DNA of 64,000 bases from contig NZ_CP097152.1 of assembly GCF_023370075.1 (NCBI RefSeq), forward strand, positions 1 to 64,000, read 5' to 3'. The translations under genes were made by a program, and so were the position numbers. The notes below the pieces were generated by a model, which saw nothing but the letters and a program-made list of their open reading frames with translations, was not told where the DNA came from and did no database searches. Below, in pieces: positions 60,733-64,000 of the stretch (its first letter is position 1; each line of letters opens with the position of its first letter). The stretch is from Deinococcus sp. QL22 (GTDB taxonomy: Bacteria; Deinococcota; Deinococci; Deinococcales; Deinococcaceae).

Positions 60733-62676
60733 ATGCCCTCAACGTGGGTCTTCCCTCAGATGCAAGCCTTTCGCCCCAATTGGTGGGCAGGTTTCTGGGT
60801 CATCCTGGGGATAACCGGACTCCTCATGCTCCTGATATCGGCTCGCTTAGACGGCGAACTTGTTCTGGCAGCTGATGTTGGCCCGGTGATGCTCAGCATC
60901 GCCTGCTTCTACCTGCTGACCCTCCTGCTCACCACTTTCTTGGTCGGGCTTACCTTGCGGTTATCGTCTCTGGCGCCTTGGGCCCTGCTGATCGGTGTGC
61001 TGAGTCTGGATCTCCTGACTGCCGCCAACTTGGCCACTGTGCTGTGGGGAACCCGACCGCTTTCGGGGTGGACCACCCTCGGCTTGATTGGAGTGGGCAG
61101 TCTTGGCATCTGGATCTTTGGTCGGTTGGTTTGGGAGCAGTGGAGTCACCAGCAACGGCTGACTCAGGAACGCGCCGAACGCGACGTCTTGACAGGGCTG
61201 CTCAACCGGCAAGGCTTTCTGCGGCAGTATGCGCTGCAGTCACACCCTTCAGGCAGTCTGGCCGTCTTGGATGTCAATCAGCTCAAAGCCATCAATGATC
61301 AGCACGGGCACAGCATGGGTGATCAACAGATTTTGCGTTTGGCTCAGGCCATGGAGGCGCAGTTACCGCCGCAGAGTCTCCTGGCCCGTTGGGGGGGCGA
61401 CGAGTTCCTGGTGTACTTTCCTTCCCAGACGCCGGCCGTCAGTCGGCAGCAGTTGGAACACCTTCAGCACGTGCTGCCTTCTCTGGTCTCCGCACAGGCC
61501 ATGTTTACCTTTGGCCTGACAGGCTCGGCTCCGGGGCAGACCTTCGAACAGGAATTTGTCCTGGCAGACCACCAACTGTATTTGGCTAAGGAAGGCGCAG
61601 AGGCCTCCTCCCCTGGAGAAGATCTGTATGAGTTTGGGCAGCGCCTCGAAGCCCTGAGTACGCCTGGAGCAGTCCTTCAAGAAGGTCTTTCTCTCATTCG
61701 GGGGGGGCTGCAGTTCGATCTGGCCGCTTACTTGGAACTGGAGCAGGAGTCGTGGGTGGTCCGGCATGTAGACCGAGCGCTAGATGAGACGGCTCCATCC
61801 TTGCTGGGTCAAATCTTTCCAATGAATGAGTTGGGTCGGCAAGCGGTTGCTCACCGCAAGACGGTTGTTACAGTCGATTATCTCAAGGATCCAGAACAGG
61901 TATCCAAGGTTTTGCAGGCCAGGATCAAGAGTTTGCTGCTGACGCCTGTCCAAGTCGGTGGGGAGGTGGTCGGTCTGATGGCCTTGGCTCATCTTTCGAC
62001 CTGGAAAACCATTCCCTTCAGCACGCAGCGGATGGTGGAACTGGCCGCGTCCCGTCTGGGACGCAGTCTGGAAGTGCTTGAGGCTGTGGACAACGCGCGG
62101 CGCACATTAGAAGGTGGGTTGTTGGGATTGGGAGTCGCCCTGGAAGCTCGGGATTTGGAAACCCACGGCCACACAGAACGTGTCCTCAACATGGCCGTTC
62201 AATTGGGCCAGCAGCTCGGGTTCACGCCTGCCGAGTTGGATGAGCTGCGCCAGGGCGCGTATCTGCATGACATCGGCAAGCTCTCCATACCAGATCACAT
62301 TCTGCTCAAGCCAGGCAGACTGACTCCGGAGGAATGGGCCATCATGCAAACGCATGTGGCGCGAGGAGTCGCGATCGTGGAGTGCATTCCCAATCTGGCT
62401 GCAGGAGCGTTGGATGTTGTTCGGTATCACCATGAGCGCTGGGACGGGACTGGTTATCCAGCAGGCTTGGCTGGAAAGGCGATTCCGCTGTCTGCCCGGA
62501 TCTTTGCGGTGTGTGATGTCTATGATGCCCTGATCAGTGAGCGACCGTACAAGCGGGCATGGACCATTCAGAAGGCGCGGGCAGAGATTGCTTCGCAGGT
62601 GAACCGGCACTTTTGCCCGGATGTGATCGCTGCTTTCTTGAGTTTGGTTGAAGAACAGAACGTTGAAGTGATTTAA
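60733..62676 (+). CDS. Membrane GGDEF-GAF-HD-GYP bifunctional c-di-GMP protein
   Basis: 647 residues. Four or five membrane helices (about 18-140: FWVILGITGLLMLLIS, IACFYLLTLLLTTFLVGLTL, ALLIGVLSLDLLTAANLA) precede GGDEF (about 150-290) with DVLTGLLNRQGF and intact LLARWGGDEFLVYF. A GAF-like domain spans about 310-450, and HD-GYP about 460-645 with LHDIGKLSIPDHILLKPGRL and HHERWDGTGYPAGL. Synthase and phosphodiesterase signatures are both intact, so the protein can in principle make and degrade c-di-GMP, the GAF domain perhaps choosing between them. It stands between two IS630 copies and an EAL relic. Confidence 0.92.
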   Translation: MPSTWVFPQMQAFRPNWWAGFWVILGITGLLMLLISARLDGELVLAADVGPVMLSIACFYLLTLLLTTFLVGLTLRLSSLAPWALLIGVLSLDLLTAANLATVLWGTRPLSGWTTLGLIGVGSLGIWIFGRLVWEQWSHQQRLTQERAERDVLTGLLNRQGFLRQYALQSHPSGSLAVLDVNQLKAINDQHGHSMGDQQILRLAQAMEAQLPPQSLLARWGGDEFLVYFPSQTPAVSRQQLEHLQHVLPSLVSAQAMFTFGLTGSAPGQTFEQEFVLADHQLYLAKEGAEASSPGEDLYEFGQRLEALSTPGAVLQEGLSLIRGGLQFDLAAYLELEQESWVVRHVDRALDETAPSLLGQIFPMNELGRQAVAHRKTVVTVDYLKDPEQVSKVLQARIKSLLLTPVQVGGEVVGLMALAHLSTWKTIPFSTQRMVELAASRLGRSLEVLEAVDNARRTLEGGLLGLGVALEARDLETHGHTERVLNMAVQLGQQLGFTPAELDELRQGAYLHDIGKLSIPDHILLKPGRLTPEEWAIMQTHVARGVAIVECIPNLAAGALDVVRYHHERWDGTGYPAGLAGKAIPLSARIFAVCDVYDALISERPYKRAWTIQKARAEIASQVNRHFCPDVIAAFLSLVEEQNVEVI

Positions 62677-62699
62677 GGCCAAGACCTGTTCCATGACCC

Positions 62700-63058
62700 T
62701 ATGAACGGAGAAACGTGCTGCGGTTTGGGAAAATCACGGGTTTGCGTATGGAGCTTGTTTTGGAGTGCTTACCCTGATGGCACGTGTCCACCGAGCCTTC
62801 ACAACACTTGCCTGCCGACAACAAACCGGCTTCGACGTCTCTGCAAGACCGTCAGGGCTTACAGGAAGGAGCGGGCCAGCAGTCGTTCGATCCTGCCGCC
62901 GTTCGCGCCTCGCAAGCGGCACTTTAAGTCGGCGGGCTGCACGGCAATTGGTCATGGAATTGGGCACAGACCTGGCTCAGGGGTATTACCTGGGCCGCCC
63001 GGTGCCCCAGCCGGTCGGTCTCACGCCGCAGGCGATTGGCCACTGGGCAAGCTCGTAA
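62700..63058 (+). pseudogene. EAL domain C-terminal fragment
   Basis: The end of the plus-strand reading, RQLVMELGTDLAQGYYLGRP and VPQPVGLTPQAIGHW, is the conserved C-terminus of EAL domains (LGxDxxQGYxxGRP). Upstream to 62700 no EAL motif is recognisable in any frame, so only about 40 residues are supported; the left limit is approximate. A relic of another c-di-GMP phosphodiesterase gene. Confidence 0.6.
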
Positions 63059-63087
63059 TCAGTCCTGAGGTCTCACAGGATGAACCT

Positions 63088-63130
63088 AAAAAGCGCCCCT
63101 GCCGGCCAGCCGAAGCTGGAGCGGGGGCGT
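63088..63130 (-). terminator. UUCG-capped terminator, copy 4
   Basis: The minus strand reads ACGCCCCCGC, then CCAGC-TTCG-GCTGG, then GCAGGGGCGC followed by TTTTT. Same design as at 6110. An IS630 copy begins 7 bp away at 63137, so the gene served by this terminator lies beyond the element, outside the window. Confidence 0.75.
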
Positions 63131-63136
63131 CTGTTA

Positions 63137-64000
63137 TTGATCTCGGCTGAAGTTTACGACGGAAGGTAGCTATGAAGCAGCTGTTTTGGCAGCCGGATAT
63201 ATCGAACGCGCTGCCAACCGACCCGGAGTCGTGCCTTCAACACCTTCAAGGTTTGCGCGCAGAAATTGCCTAAAATATTGCGCTTCACGTAGGCCCAGAC
63301 GAGTTCAATAGGATTCAGTTCCGGAGCGTATGGCGGCAGATACGACAAGGACAGCCGTGTTTCAGCAGCAACGAAGGCCGTGACGGCCTTCGTTTTATGG
63401 ATGCTGGCATTGTCCAACACCACCAGGAGATCGCCTGGAATGTGCGTCAAGAGGTGTTGAAAGAAGCGATTACCTGGGGCCTGTGAAGGCCCCCTGCTGC
63501 GTGTGCTGCAGAAACTGGCCGGCACTGGTGATCGCCCCTAGGGTGGACACCTTGTCCCAACTGGCTTTGGCGAAGACCACCGGAGTCTGCCCACGCAGAG
63601 CCCACGTCTGCTTCACGGTGCCTTTCAAACTGAACCCCACTTCGTCGAGAAAGACTAAAGTCGCGCCCGCAGCTACTTTTTTTTCAGTTCCGGAACCGTG
63701 GTTTGGATCCAAGTCGCCACGGCTTCTGGGTTCTGTTCCAGAGCGCGTTTATCGGGTTTCTGACGAGAAAAACCTAGCTGGTGCAAGATTCTGCGGACGT
63801 GATCGCGATGATGCCAGATGTTGAACTGACGACCGATGACGTCCCTGACCCGGAGCGTCGTCCAACTCACGTCCGGGAAGCCGTGAACCTGCGCCCCTTC
63901 GTTGAGGAGGCGCTTCAGCGTCTCCCGTTGCTCTGGGAGAGCGCCGGCGCTCTCCCGTAGTGACGGTGGCCTGCAGGGCGTCTGACCCCTGCTGCCGCAG
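63137..64000 (-). mobile_element. IS630-family element, copy 2 (cut by window end)
   Basis: End TTGATCTCGGCTGAAG at 63137, preceded by TA. The minus-strand orfB (63712-63154) has FLDEVGFSLKG, VVLDNASIHKTK and ELNPIELVWAYVKR, but a small deletion near 63475 shifts the frame between AFTGPR and RFFQHLL. The orfA end VPELKKK and the A-run frameshift site are conserved. The 5' part runs off the window. Similar to copy 1 at most positions but already inactive. Confidence 0.88.

Overview
The window looks like an accessory stretch of a Deinococcus-type genome, perhaps a megaplasmid or an insertion-rich chromosomal island. The genus is an inference. It rests on high GC, a relic of a lysine/alanine-extended HU protein, a stand-alone treZ, a Ro/TROVE-like relic, many secreted lipoproteins and a very heavy load of insertion sequences. 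No rRNA, tRNA, CRISPR array or replication origin was seen.

Layout. 1-3.3 kb: three decayed copies of an IS6-like element around an HU relic and a VanW-family secreted protein. 3.3-6 kb: a divergent pair, an HMGL-like synthase (frameshifted) and a citrate synthase fused to a MerR-type HTH, with a perfect palindrome between them. 6-12 kb: a broken small gene, an IS1-like relic, an RCC1-repeat lipoprotein and a GAF-GGDEF-EAL protein. 12-18 kb: a ZIP-transporter stub, a subtilisin-like lipoprotein, transposase relics, an alpha/beta hydrolase and small secreted proteins. 18-26 kb: a minus-strand block with a large ATPase/TPR regulator, a beta-trefoil lectin, a zinc-ribbon protein, a 960-residue subtilase and a copper-amine-oxidase-like secreted protein. 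26-34 kb: broken cupin and DUF3052 genes, treZ, another IS6-like copy, a second RCC1 lipoprotein and a DUF3846 protein. 34-41 kb: two IS3 elements with target duplications, followed by small, partly duplicated and frameshifted accessory genes. 41-51 kb: an epoxide hydrolase and a cyclic-di-GMP region. 51-59 kb: minus-strand small genes with UUCG-capped terminators, IS4 and IS3 elements, a MerR gene split by an IS3 element, and an ECF-sigma-like relic. 59-64 kb: two IS630 elements around a GGDEF-GAF-HD-GYP membrane protein.

Two themes stand out. The first is cyclic-di-GMP signalling: eight loci carry GGDEF, EAL or HD-GYP domains, and five are intact. They include a divergent pair in which a LOV-type blue-light sensor is fused to a diguanylate cyclase and a LOV-like/multi-PAS/GAF sensor is fused to an HD-GYP phosphodiesterase. 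The second is ongoing insertion-sequence attack. Several elements still have exact target duplications and sit in genes whose frames would be restored by excision, while many neighbouring genes carry single-base frameshifts. Small genes at 6.1, 52.2 and 53.5 kb, plus a terminator left beside an IS630 copy at 63.1 kb, share one terminator design although the proteins are unrelated. This suggests a family of small mobile or modular genes.
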